This document shows positions 36,201 to 50,824 of a DNA stretch of 64,000 nucleotides, piece after piece. The stretch spans positions 6,301,115 through 6,365,114 of the forward strand of contig NC_037682.1 in assembly GCF_003255815.1 (NCBI RefSeq). The letters are read 5' to 3'. Position numbers and translations under genes: made by a program. Source of the DNA: Theropithecus gelada. Its lineage: Eukaryota; Chordata; Mammalia; Primates; Cercopithecidae. The notes beneath the pieces were generated by a model. The model saw only the letters and a list, made by a program, of their open reading frames with translations. It ran no database searches and was not told the origin of the DNA. The first letter of the stretch is position 1. Each line of letters starts with the position of its first letter.

Positions 36201-39200
36201 CTACCTTAAGAAGAGGGTAAATGTTTGACTACTCATCCAAAATCACTCTGAAAAGTCTCTAACACTAGAAGACCCACAGAGGAGCCAGTTCTGTTTCCTT
36301 ACATCAAATCTAGAGAGTACCAGACTTGCTTGGGTTTTTAGTTGAAAAATGGAGGAGGGGGCGGTGTTATAAAGGACCCCAGGAAAATGCTGATATTCTA
36401 ATTTAAAACAAGCAGGCCCAAAGAAGCAAGTGAAATCAGCAAGTATGTTCTTAAGCATTAATCAGAAGGAGTAAAGAACATATGAAGACGAACTAGTGCC
36501 ACCTCCTCATTCTAACCCAAACAATAAATACAGTGACTAGAGCTGCATACAGATGAGACTGCCGTTTTCTAAGGGTGAGCCCATGGGGGGCAGAGAGGCG
36601 GCTGTTGGCTCAACTGAAGGTATCACTCCCACTGGCACTTGCTGGGAAGGAGGCAGCTGTAACTGAATTAAACCACCTTCTCCTTGGTTCTACAGATGGG
36701 CAGAGCCTACAGATTCCACTTTGCAGATGTACACTGCAGAAATGCCTCTATCATTAATTCCTGACTACTTATTCTGGTGGCAGGGAATTATGGCATGGAT
36801 AATTATTGTAGATACTTTAAAAATAAACCTTATATTAGGCTTTGGAAGGTAGCTATACTGCTTAGGTCTGGAAAAAAGCTCTGTATGTCTAGTTTGACTA
36901 GACAGAGAGAACCCAAAACCTCCCTTGTTGCTCATGCAAGACAACGGCACACCCACTGCCCCTCTGCTCACTCCCACTTCCATGCTGTCCCCTTTCCTGC
37001 CCCCAGAGGTGATATTAGATGAGCACAGGGGGGCAGGGAGCAGGGGGCAGCGAGCGACTGGCTGTGGAATGGCCACTTGGTAAGGCATGGAGTGCAAACC
37101 AAGGCTGAGCATGGGGGTCTGGCTGAAAGCAGAAGGGTAGGGACAAGTCCTGGGCTGCTGGGCTGAGTTCTGGGCCTATGGATGGACAATATGACAGCCA
37201 GCATTAATATTAATTACATCAAAAAGAAATCAGTTCCTCTGAATTGCAGCTTTATCTTTTATGAGGCAAAACAGATGTTCAGTACTTCAAAGATCTGGTA
37301 AAGAACCATGAAGTGATTCTGTTGAGTAAGCAGCATGAACCATGCTGAGTTTATCTACAGATCAGAAATTTGGTCATGCAAGGGAAAAGGTCCCTCCCAA
37401 TTGTTTTATTTTTCCCCTCAAAAAAAAATTTTTTTTTTAAGAGACAGGGTCCGCTACGTTGCCCAGGCTGGACTCAAACTCCTAGACTCCTACCACCTAG
37501 CAATCCTCCTACCTCAGCCTCCAGAGTAGCCAGACTCCAGGTGCAAGCCATCACAGCTAACTCTCAAAATTTTTATACCTCCAGTGATCCTAATGTGATT
37601 CTCCTGGGTGTAAAGGGGAAGCAATACTCCCCAAAATGTTGTTATATTTTAAATGCTTCAAAAATAGAAAACAAATACTAAATACAAATGTATACATACA
37701 TACATGTACATACAGAATACATATACAAATATGTATTTATCTATTAATCCATCTGGAGAGATACATAGCAACTGACACAGACACTAGTAACTTCCATGCA
37801 ATAATGCACAGAAAAAAGAAAAGTGATCAAATGTAATCCTCATTAGTTCTAAGTCTATTACAGCTTCTAGCAAAGAACTTCACATATCAAATCTCATTTT
37901 TACTAATAAAGCTACCACAGCTTACAAATATACGTAAGTGAAGACTGTTACTGTATTATATTTAAAGGTATATAAAAAGTGCTTTGAACTCTGAGAAACT
38001 TGTATCTGGAAAGCACAACATGGCTGTATAATTACTTTTAAAAAGCACACTTTCCTAGTACTGTCATCCTGGCCAAAGTCAGAAACTGTTCAAGTCACTG
38101 AGAAGTGAGCCAATCACTTTATTAAGTAAATCTCTTAACAGTAATGCCACCCAGGCAACAGAAACTACTGGTCAACTAAATGAGGCCTGACTGCCGACCA
38201 GCACACCCGTATGTGATGTGAGGTAGTAGGAAATGAGGAGATCAGTGCTTCAGAGCCCATATGCGGCAGTCAGTCTGAATTCTCCAGACATTCCTGGGGG
38301 CCTCACTTTCCAAACTTCTATAAGGCAGAATCAGGGAGGTGGGGAGTCAAACACTAGACTTGAGGAGACCAGACGAGGCTAAAGGGAGAAACAAATGGGC
38401 AGGGCACAAACGCCTGGAGGCACTCCCCACTGGTGACATGGCTGGGTTACCTGGTTAAATGATCTGCCCTGAGCTCTCTACATTTGGGGACTTTATCAAC
38501 ACGATGCCCAACCTCAAACGTGAACAAGAACTTGAAGTTCAAGTCTACAAACTAATATTCCGATCTTAATGGAGACTATGACGAAACTCTAATAAACTAA
38601 CCAAGACTTTTTTGCATTCTCAAAATTTTAAGAAGTGCTTTGGAGCGCATTTATTTTCAAAATGATACAGATTGGTTTAAACATGCAAAGAAAAATGTAC
38701 TGGAAGCTTGTCAATCAGAGAAGAGTAATTATTCTTCCACTCTGAAAGGTTCATATGAAGTGGGTAAATTTCGCAAGACTAAGAGCTTGGCAAGGGCTGT
38801 TGTAAGTTAGTTTTGTGAATGAAATTGCTTCGTATGTACGTGAGCTGTCGGTCAAACAAACAAAATAATGTAAGGAAACTCTCCCCAGAACAGGTATGAC
38901 CCTGGTACCAGGTATCGCGAGAAATAAAGGAATCCACTTTCCAAATGCCTAAATTTAACCAAATCTAGACTAAATTGACAGCCCAAAGTTCCAAGTTTAT
39001 TATTATTACTAGTAAGGTGTTCTTCTTCTTAAAGCTGTATTTCAACAGGTACAAAATTACCTTGATAATATACATTTGATATCATCAAGCTTCATTCTAG
39101 GGGTGGACCAATGTATAGCACTCAGGTTCACGGCCAACTGGGTGGACTATTTCAGTACTCTACAGGTGCTTCAGTGGAGGGAGAGCCCATTGTCAAGGTG

Positions 39201-42200
39201 CTTCCTGGGACAATTCCAGAGCGCTCTGGGAAAAGGGATGCTTGTAGGCACGAGGGCTCACAATGAGCCATGGTGGGCCACCGCCATGGCCCATGCAGCC
39301 TAATAACAAGCCAAGGCAGGAAGCAGTGAGAGCTGCACTCTTTGAGAAGGCACTGTTGCTCAACAGTGCCCCCATGGACTGGCTACTTCCTGACCCTAAC
39401 CTCTGGAAATCCGCTGTCAAAGGGCAGGAAGTGTCAAGAATCAACAGAGAAGCCAGCCAAATGCTGAAATGCTACACTTCAGACCTATCTGGGAAAGATG
39501 AATCCTAAACTGCCTTAGTATTAAAATCAAACAATTGCTTTAGCTCAACCAATACTGGAGTATGACAGGTGTAAGACTTGGAAGCCAAAAGACAGGGCCA
39601 GCATAGGCATGTGAAGCTTCATCTAAGACGAAGCTTAGAGACTAAAAAAAAGAAGCCAAGCAACAACATTCCGTGCTGGGTGGGAAGGTGTCCCCGTCAA
39701 TTCTATCGCTGCACCAAAGCAACATGTAAGCCAAGGCATTCTGGTCCTGGCTAAGGAAAACTTCTCCATATGAAAAGCTGATAGTCTGCAAAAAGGCTTC
39801 TGTTTTTAACTCCCATACCTAGTAGAGAAGTAAAATCATTTGTCACTTCTTCAAGAACTAACAATGGATGATAAATGAGTACATTTATTATTCATATTGA
39901 GGCTTTCCCCCAAAAAGATTATAAGTAGGTGATAAAGGGAGATGAAAAATTCAGGGACAGGCAGAGAGGGGTTGCAATGAATTACTTCAACTAAAAATTT
40001 ACTTTAGATGTAACTATAATAGAACTTACATCAGGGGTAATGGTGACAGTTTACTTTTACTTACATTTTAAACGTCTTATTTCTATTATTTTTACCGGCA
40101 GATCTCTACTACACAAATCTTTAAGCAACAACTCAACTACTGTAAAGGTCTGCGTAACAAGCATGTGTGAGATGCCTTAACTATTCAGTTCATTCAAATT
40201 TTCTGAAAATGTACTTGACTCATCACTGTTATCAGGTATGGAACAATCCCTTGAAACATAATCAATATAAATCTATCTTTCATGTACCCAGCACTTCCTA
40301 TTTTAAACGCTTTGGCCTAACTAATAAGTAACCCCAAATCACATTCTAATACATAATCTGACTCTGAAGCTGATTCATAAAAGGCAACTAAACTAAGCAT
40401 TTAAAATAAAAACAAAAAGCAAAGCTTTAGGCGTGACTCACTTGCTGCAAAGAAGAATCCTGTGAGAAACCCGTTTCTTTAAAGTCAATTTCATCATCAC
40501 TGGATGAATGAATATGGCAGGTTGTAACCTATATGCATAAAAATGTAAAAGACTATTTAACATAGAAACGTTTTGGACATTTGTATCAGCATTTTTATGG
40601 AAAAATCACATTTAGTTTTTCTCTCAATGTGTAACAGAAAAAACAAAGTCAGTCACAGTTAAACTGCCAAACCCGCCCAATGTGTCAAGGGCACCCTTCC
40701 TTCCCTCGGGCCAGGCTGCTGCCCTGCCGCTCCCTTCTAGTTATTCCACTCCTCACTACTGACATCGCCAGAAAACAGACAAGAAGAGAGGTGAGTTACT
40801 CCATTTTAGTGATTTTGATAATCACCTCCAATTAAATGTTTACAAAAGACAAGACAGAAGTAATGGCCCAGATGAAACATAGAAACCCTTTCTGTGTACA
40901 GGGCCTGCAGGGTCAAACTGCAATCCCCAGGGATTACCAGTGCGCCACTCAAAAGGTCAGGTTTAAATATAACCATTTCAAATTCTTGGACTCCCTGCCC
41001 ACATTAAGAAAACCACTGTCCAATAGTACTAAATGTGACTTGAGTCGATAGCATCCCACTCACAAAAGACCCCAAATCATCTACCCCTAAAAATGTGCCC
41101 CCTTTTAAGTAAGTATTAAGTAAAAACACAAACATGAACTGCTCACCAATTCATCGTTAAGTGATTTTTATTAATTACAAATGTCACACAATATGGGGGG
41201 AAGCATTAACAATTAGAAATCAAGATAAATAATTAAGTACAGCACTAATAATAGTGATTGCTATATGGCAAGGGACAAACATGGACCGTCTGTAAAATTC
41301 TAGAAAGAAGTACTGTATTTCTGCGGGTATCTTACACTGTATTCTCTGAGTTGTTTATCCTGTACTTTTCACAGAAGTGTTTTGGGCAGGGAATGTCATC
41401 TTAGGGAAGACACGGGCTGCTGCTACCTGCCAACTCATGAAGCTGTACCTAACTGGCCTGGTCTGTTTTGCAAAGTTGTTCCAACATTGGTTCAATAAAC
41501 CCACAGTAGAATTCAAATAGGTCTGTACAGGGTATGGCTTGTAAAATTCTGAGCAAATCACTGCCTGAGTAAGATGAATCTCCCTTCTCTTTCCCCAACC
41601 ATCTTTGGTAAAGACACCAAGCCTGGATGAAATTAAGCTGTAATAACCCAGTGTTTCCAGTTATTTCACTCTCCATTCTCTCGAAGGTATAGATAAAGCA
41701 CTCCCATTCTGTTTGTGAATCTGGCCTGATGAAATCAAAGGTAGATTCTGTGATCAATGAAGGGCACCTGCTTGAGTCAAGAATGGCTTTAGTGAGTTAC
41801 AGGGTAAAGATGTGGGCATGGGGATGTTCCAGGAAAGCCTTGCCAGAATGCAGAAGAGAAGTGGGAATACTGCTTGGTCATGGCAGCTGGCATCTCACAG
41901 GACTATGTTCAAGTGCAGGTCAAGTGGTTGTACTGCAGTGCACTCAGGAGCTTTGGGCCACTTGGCTGGCAAGCCAGCACACACATCATGCTAGGCCAGT
42001 GTGTTTTAGGGGTGCAACCTCATGGTAGAGCACAGAAATAGAAAGCCACGCAAAGAACTGAACAAAATAGGACAAAACAGAGTTGGCGACTCTTAGCCAG
42101 GTCTTGCTGTCTAAGTTAAAATAGGATTCAATGTATCCTCATTCATACTTTTGCTTTTTCCTACAAAATAAGATTTTAACACTCTTTAATTAAAGATGAG

Positions 42201-45200
42201 AAAGAAACTAACTTTTATTGAACTACTATGTGCCAGACATTGTGACCTCCCCTTCACATGTTCTACTTAAACTGGATCCTCAAAGCAATACTAGAAGATA
42301 TTTTAAAATGCTTTTTCTCCAAAATGAAACTAGTTTTAGCAACTTACTAATAACAACACAATGCACACACATCTTCGCAATTGCATTAATGGAAGATGTG
42401 AGCCTGATTCTACCTATACCATCTGTGTCTGAAAAATCATTATTAACAAAATGAGCTAAAAAGATTATTTACCCATGGGGGAAACTTGCTAATCGGAATC
42501 CCATCAGTTCATTACTCAGACGTACACAAAACTGAGTTCCTGATCTACACTTCCAAACACGCTCCTTTTGAGGCACCTCCAGCTCAGTAATTGCCACCTT
42601 CACTCTTCTTCAGCTAAAAACCTTGGTCATCTTGTTTCCTCCAGCCCACCCACCATGTCCCCTCTAGCTTCAAAATGGAGCCTAAAATCCCTCTCTAGAC
42701 CCATTGCCCCTCATCAAGTCTGTTATCAGCTCCCCAGTGCAAGTCAGCACTCTCCTCGCCTACACTAATGTCACAGCTGGCAGTTCCCCAGTCTCCCTCC
42801 TCCTAGCTCTTGCCCCACTGAGCAGTCTGTTCTCAACCCAACAGCCATAGCCATCTTTTAAAAACATACATCAAGGTATGGCACTGTTTAGTTCAAAACC
42901 TAACAAATTCTCATTAGATCAAAAAATAAGCTGCTCACCATAGACTAAAAAGCTGTAGAAAATTTGGCTGTTCAGCGCCTCTGGCCTCCAGTCTTTTTGT
43001 TCTCTCCTTTGCTTACTGCTACATCCACACAGGACAACATGCCAGTCCCTGCACACACTGGGAACAACCCACATTCTGGTCCTCTGCATTTCGTCCTTCC
43101 CTCCCCACTCCACAAATGCACCTTCCCAGTGAGATTTTCCTTGACACCAGATTTTAAATTGTACACCTGCCCCAAAGACTCCCTAACTCCCTCCCATGTG
43201 TTGGCTCCTTAGCACTTATCATCTGAAACATGCAGAGTCAAGCATTGTTTCACAACAAGGATACATTCTGACAAAGGCAATTCTGTCATCACGCAAACAT
43301 CATGGAGTTCAGGTGGTGAGCCTACTGCAGACCTAGGCTATCCAGTAGAGCCAACTGCTCCTAGGCTACACACCTGCACAGCACAGTACTGCACTGAATA
43401 CTGAGGCAACCAGAGCATGGTGGTATGTGTGTTATCTACACCATAAAAAATGTGCAGTAAAATCGAGTACTCTAATCTTACGAGACCACTGTCATATATG
43501 TGGTCTACTGCTGACCGAAACATTATGCAGTCCATGACTGTGTATGACACATATTGAGACCTTACTCATTTGTTTATCCATCTCCATTGAAGCAGAAATT
43601 TTTGCCAATCTTGTCTAGTACTATATCTTCAGTGTCTGGCACATTGTAGGCACTCAAATATTTACTGAATTAATGAATACTAATATCACTGAATATAAAC
43701 AAATACAGCAAAAAGCAACAAGTATATAACACTCTTGCCAAGCTAGATACACTGTAAGTAAAGTACACTCTTGTTTTGGTACAAACAGTTTCTGAGATAT
43801 TATCTTCTTTCATAATAAAATTTTTGTTTTGTTAACTGTTGTTACAGGAAAAAGCAAATTGGCGTTTACTTTGGCTGATTAGGTTACCAAGGGAAATCAG
43901 AAGTGTGAAATGAGTGTTAAAGTCTGAGGCCCATATTAGTGACGAGTGAAAGGTAGAGACTTACTCCTTGATCCTCAAAGTATGGTCCCACTGAGGACCC
44001 CCAGCATCAACAAAACCTAGGGTTAGTTAGAAACACCCACTCTCAGCTTTCACCCCGACCTGCAGAAACTCCTGGTGATTAATACAGGCACACATTCAGA
44101 TCATTCTACATCTCCTCTTCTATAAACTATCTTGTCAATGATGGGAAAGAAGCATCAACACTTTTAAATACATTCTACCCCTTGGAGAAGTGGGCAAAAA
44201 ATGAAACAAAGTCAAATTTCTCAAAGTCAGTACAAAAACGTGTCCTATGTTCTCTAAATTCACTCTACCTAAATCCTTGCCAATTTTTAGTTTGGGGACT
44301 TGGTCAAAACATAGAGGTCTTTGGATATAATTAAAACACCAACTTTTGCTCATCACGAACTCCAAACATAAAAACACAGGGAGTATATGAATCTGCTGTG
44401 CACATATTTGGGTATGATGGAGCCAAATGATTAAAGCACTTCAAATATCTCAGAGAGAATTTAACTAAAATGTTACAGAAGTGAAAGGAGCCTGGAGCTG
44501 GGCACAGCTTATCCAAAAGAAGTGAGCAAGTCCTCAGGCACACAGCCCACAGGACAGGTGTTTGGTGTATAAATGAATGTATCCTTGCTGTAAACAGAAA
44601 AATAACAGGTCAGGTTAACAATGTACTAACTTAAGCATGTGGTGCTGAACTGGGCTGATTCCACTTCTATGAATATACCTGAAATGACTTCCAGAGAGGT
44701 AGCCAAGCTATTCCAAAATCAACTAAGTCAAGGCAGTGTATCTAATCTTATCTATTTGGGAAAGGGAGCAGGGAATAAGTAAGCTATTACTTAACTACCA
44801 ATTCCAGTGATGAGTGTGTTAAGAAGGCAAGTGTAACTACGACATTTCAAACATGGGCACTCTTTTTCTATGTCACTTTTGCAAGGGTAAGGCCCACTGT
44901 ATTTACCAAGTTGTGTTCATAATAATATTTACAATTGCATATTTTTCCTGAAACATGGTACCCAACCCCACTGAGATACAGCTCGAAAACATTCTGGACA
45001 GGAAAATGAACGGCCTGGAGGATATGGTTAAAATCTCCTTGGTGCCTAGACCTACTCTATAAGCATATTAAACACTTGGAATCGCTGTAGCCCTCACAAT
45101 ACTACAAAGCAAAGCTCCCTATTAGAAGGACTTCAGACTAAATGCAAGTGGTATTTAAGAAAGGGCTCGGGAACAAAGAATTGAAGAAGTCTTGAGATTC

Positions 45201-48200
45201 ACCTGAAGTCTCAACAGACAGCAAAATTACGGAGTGGGGCTAACTCATCAGGGGATATAGGCAATGTTAAAGGGCTCTATAAATCTAACCACTTTTGCTA
45301 TATAAGCCAACTTATCATTCTGTTTGACTTTAGATTATGTAGTCCGAGTATGATGGCAGAGAAGTAGAGCAAGCAAAGAAGAACTGAGACACAACCTGAG
45401 TGACAGATGGATGGAGCCCAAAATAATTTTTTCCAACACAGTCTACCAGGGGCTGAACGTTTTATTTGTTGCTGGATGACCACACCCTCCATGGGGATAT
45501 ATGTAATAACATTCACACACAATCCCAGAGCAGATCTGCTGACAGCATACTGTACAGTAAGTGAGCATTATCTGAATTGTAATGAAGTCCTTCTTTATTA
45601 CAGAACTGCTCACAAGAGAAATACGCTTGAGCTACCTAAGATAAAAACGATTATTTAAAAGTCTGGTAACAAGCTTAATTGGACATTTTTGACTTCTACC
45701 TTTTAAGCCAATCAAAGGATAATTTTTTAAAAAGTTTCCCAAACAAAATCAGAATATTACTAAATATTCCTTTATAAGTAAGAAACAAGACAAAAATCCC
45801 CTTAAAAAAGACTATATTGACTGCAAAGGAATCAACATGGGAACCTCTAAAATTAAGTGGTTTAACAACATGGGAGAGGACAATTTCACTCTACAAAAAA
45901 AACCGCTGATTATCCAGAACACTCAAGTTAAGCGAATATTCCAAGTATCTATCTACAATGGGTAAAATATTCATTAAAAATGACTCAACCCTTCCTTGAT
46001 GACCCAGGGCTGTCAATACTAATGTCATTTTCTCTGCTGGGCTGTACTACACAGAGACACTCGGGCTATTAGGCCTTATGTCTATTTTAATTAAATGGCC
46101 TTTTAATAGTTATCTCAACTTCATAATTCTTCCAACTCTTAATACTTCCTAATTCTATCATTATACCCAGCTTAAAAAGTGTGGCTCTGTCGAGAGTCTG
46201 GAAAAAGACGGCCATATTTTTAGGTAATCCACAAAGTAGGAGGCACAGCCCTCCAGGGAGTGACACAGGAGGACCAAGTGGCTGCTCTCTGGCTTTCAGA
46301 ACCTGCTTCCCTCTTGTTTCAGGCTACCAGATCATTGAATTCCTAACAGTCAAGGTGTAACTGCGTACTAGAAATTCAAGACTGTCACTGCTAAATTTGA
46401 AATATAGAATTAAATGCCAAACACAAACACTTCAATGTCGAGTCACGTGCTGCTTCTGTCTAAGCCAAGGCCACCCCTCCTCGACTATCAGCTGGCATGT
46501 ACTTGTAAAAGGAAATGCTTTCCCCATCTTTAAAAGCAGAAACAAAGCAATACTTACCTTAAAACAATCTGTTAAAAAACCAAAAAATACATTCCAAAGT
46601 CCAATATAATTTTTAAAAAAATTATCAATGCCATTATTCCCTAGCTCAAAGTACCGATTCTGGTAAAAAATTTTAAAGCTGGGGTTTCAAAGTCATCTAC
46701 AAAATACTCCCCCACTGAGGAATGATCTAAAACGAGGGTATACTCAACTCAATATCAGAAAAATATCCAAATGAAATCTTTCGGTTCCTAAGCACCTAGG
46801 GTTATCAGCGGCATATGGCCACAAACCCAGCAGAATGAAAGGAAGGCAAGAGGGTTGTTCTATTGAGGTGCTTAGGCAGCAGGGCATGGAGAGAAATGGA
46901 CACAAGTAGGATGTGGAGCAGAAATCAATGGCTTCTCAATATCCTTCTGTCATCCCAGGCAGGTAATTAGGAGTGGACTAGACAAATGGGCAAGAATATT
47001 GTGACTACTGACCTCTCTTCCTGGTAAAGAGATAAGAACTTATCTTTGGCTCACAGTTACTAAGGCAAATGGAAGATCTTTTACATCTTTCTGAATAAAT
47101 GGGCAAAGGCTAAGAGCACTGAAAAAATAAAAATGTAACCTTGTAAAACCTACTAGATCTACCGTGTTCCTCTTGTTAGTTTCTCCTAAGGAGCTTGTGC
47201 AGAATGTCTCCCATCGTTCCCTGACTTCGTCGGGAAGATCTTCAGAGAGAGAAAACCAAAACAGTATTAGCACCACAATGACCTCCACACAGACAAATAA
47301 AGTAAACAGGTAATATAAAAGTGGGCCTACTCACCTGGTTCATCAATGGTGAGCAGGCCCTATCAGCTGAGAAACTGGGTGACAGCCAGCCCAGTGCTCT
47401 TAGAGAAATGGAATTATTACACCTTCCATAGGCCCAAATCCCACAGACTTCCAGGAACCAGAATCCCCGTACCCAATGGTATAGGCTTGATTAGGCCAAG
47501 AGCCCTAAGGTAGCTCTGTGAACTTAACAAGTTTCTAACAATGTTCTGGTAGAAACTTTACCTGGAAAGTGTGTTTCTAACAAGCTTTTCTGAGAAAGGT
47601 GGTAGGTGTTTGAGAAGGTGTAGGGGTGAGGGGATCTTTTTCCACGGTGAAGTTTAGAAAATGCTGCAAATGACAGCTCCTGCGCACTTTATTGAAATGC
47701 TCTCATTGGCACCTGGCCAATGAATGTTCCACAGAACCTAGTATGGCTTCTCAAATTGCTCTAAGATCATGTTTCCTAAATATTTTGTGTCATGGGCCAA
47801 CATGGATACACATGTAAATAGTGAAATTCTACCTTCTAGAGAAATGTTAAAGAAAAGGATAAACAACTGCTTTCCTGAGAAAGTCAAACCGTGATGTAAT
47901 TTTAGACGCCTAACTAAAGTTGTCATCTGTTAATTCTGATTTAAAACAGCCATGCATATGTGTACACTCACACAAGTGTACACACGTACCACCTGGCAAG
48001 CAGCTTCCATAAAGGAAAGACTGATCTAAAAACTTAATGATATCACCTGGCCATTTCTTCTTAGTTAGGACATAAAGGTAAACTGTGTAGTGAAATGGCC
48101 CAAGGAAGAGTTTTATACCTCTTATACCTCTCTCAAGAAGTAAAATTACAAGTGGGCACACAGCACTTTTTCCATCCCTGGGTGACAACTGTGCTTTTAG

Positions 48201-50022
48201 TGCACATTCAACAGGGAATAGCCTCTTGAACAAACAAACATTCTTAAGAAAAAAATGGAAGGACTGGGAAATGATTTTAACTCTTCTGTACCATGGATGT
48301 TAAAGACTGTTCACATTCAGAATAGGTCTCAGGATTAGTAATCCTGTTGGGTACAAAAACCCAGAGTACACAGAGCTCCTCATGCTCTCATTTTAGAAGA
48401 AGACTCATGGCTTGGGGCCAGTGTAAAAAGCATCCACACAGTCTCTTCCAAATAAGCTGGGGCTGATTAAACTGAAATGCTATACAGAAAGAGTCCTTTA
48501 GAAGCCAATACCGCTCATTTCAGTGATAGCAAGAAATGCTGATAAATGCCCTAATATTCCAGTTAAAGAAACTTAATTCAGAGGCTATTATATAGAGGCC
48601 TTCAGAAAATAAAAGGCAAAATTATAGCTGAAGTGGCTCAACTGCTAGCATATGAGTACTTCACACTCACAATACTCAAAAGAATGATTCACCGAGCAAC
48701 GCTCTTAAGAATGACAATAGGTGACTCTTGTATGCTGAATCCAGCCAAGCCTGCGAATGCTTAAGGAATGATCTGTAACTACGTGAACAGCAATAGAGCC
48801 AAAAACTGACACTGTTCAAATATATTCTCAAGAACCTCATTCAAATAGATAATTTGCCAAATATAAAGAAGTTCCACAAATCACTATCAAAAATGCTACA
48901 TGCATTTCTACTTCACCCTTAAATCCTTTCTGCAACCCAACCAAAACGCAATTCAAATTTCACCAGTAACTTACCTTTGATAAGCTGCTGCACTAATGCA
49001 CTGTTGGGGCCCTTATCAGTGCTATGCACGATACAGTTAGCTATCCTCGTCAGGTGTCCCATGTAACCATGCCTTCTTCCTCCCTCAGCCCTGATAAGAG
49101 GTAAAGGATAAATACTCAGATTCCTGATAGGATGAAGTGATGAAACACTCAGTAAGTGCTGCAGACTTTTAAGCAATCATTTTAAACACTGAAGGCACTG
49201 AAGAAGATGACAATGGACAGAAAAGAAAAGAAAAAGGAATGGAAGGTGCCAGAATATGACCATGCAGCATGGTCGGGGAGGGGTCTGAAATTGTCAAAGA
49301 TTATATGGCAGCCTCAGTCAAGAGGCCACAATTTATTCAAATCTCAAAAATCATCACTCACTGTCAATAACACATTATCTTTTAAAAGATCAAATAAACA
49401 TTCACTGATGCCTAATGGTACTGTTATTTTATATCTTTTTTATGAAACATTTTCAAACCTTAATCAGATTATAAGGAACTGAAGTGAGAATTCTGCTAGT
49501 TCATTTTCTTAAAAGATAGCAAATTTTTATTACGTCAATGAATAGAAATAATTATCTACCAATGACATGTCTCAAGATATTAGCTGATTTGAGGACTTAG
49601 CCAAGATAGGAGACAGTCAACTGGTACTTGACCATACACCATTTTGAACATATGCAAATAAACTTAGTCCTTGTCCTTTTCCAATTTAGGGTCTCATCTT
49701 CCCAACCACGATCAATCTTTACACTTAAATAAATTCGTATCAGGCCAGGCACAGTGGTTCACGCCTGTAATCCCAACACTTTGGGAGGCCGAGGTGGGTG
49801 GATCACTTGAGGTCAGGAGTTCAAGACCATCCTGGGCAACATGGCGAAATCCCATCTCTACTAAAAATACAAAAATTAGCCAGGCGTGGTGGTGCACACC
49901 TGATATCCCAGCTACTCAGGAGGCTGAGGCAGGAGAACTGCAAGAACCCAGGAGGCAGAGGTTGCAGTGAGCCAGGACTGTGCTACTGCACTCCAGCCTG
50001 GGTGACAAAGCGAGACTCCGTG

Positions 50023-50062
<40 letters not shown>

Positions 50063-50786
50063 CATACACATACACAAACACATATATATATATATAAAAA
50101 ATAAATAAATTCATATCAATCTGAGTTATCTGCATATTTACAAAGTGCCAAGACTTTAAGCGCTATGAAATAAAAGATTTGGGCTGCAGAGAGCAGGGAA
50201 CAAACACTGCAGAGGTTTTTGCTTAGAGAGAGAAAAGCCTTTCAGGAGCAGTAAGAAAAAAAAACCATCCGGCCGGGCGCGGTGGCTCAAGCCTGTAATC
50301 CCAGCACTTTGGGAGGCCGAGACGGGCGGATCACGAGGTCAGGAGATCGAGACCATCCTGGCTAACACGGTGAAACCCCGTCTCTACTAANNNNNNNNNN
50401 NNNNNNNNNNNNNNNNNNNNNNNNNNNNNNNNNNNNNNNNNNNNNNNNNNNNNNNNNNNNNNNNNNNNNNNNNNNNNNNNNNNNNNNNNNNNNNNNNNNN
50501 NNNNNNNNNNNNNNNNNNNNNNNNNNNNNNNNNNNNNNNNNNNNNNNNNNNNNNNNNNNNNNNNNNNNNNNNNNNNNNNNNNNNNNNNNNNNNNNNNNNN
50601 NNNNNNNNNNNNNNNNNNNNNNNNNNNNNNNNNNNNNNNNNNNNNNNNNNNNNNNNNNNNNNNNNNNNNNNNNNNNNNNNNNNNNNNNNNNNNNNNNNNN
50701 NNNNNNNNNNNNNNNNNNNNNNNNNNNNNNNNNNNNNNNNNNNNNNNNNNNNNNNNNNNNNNNNNNNNNNNNNNNNNNNNNNNNNN

Positions 50787-50824
<38 letters not shown>

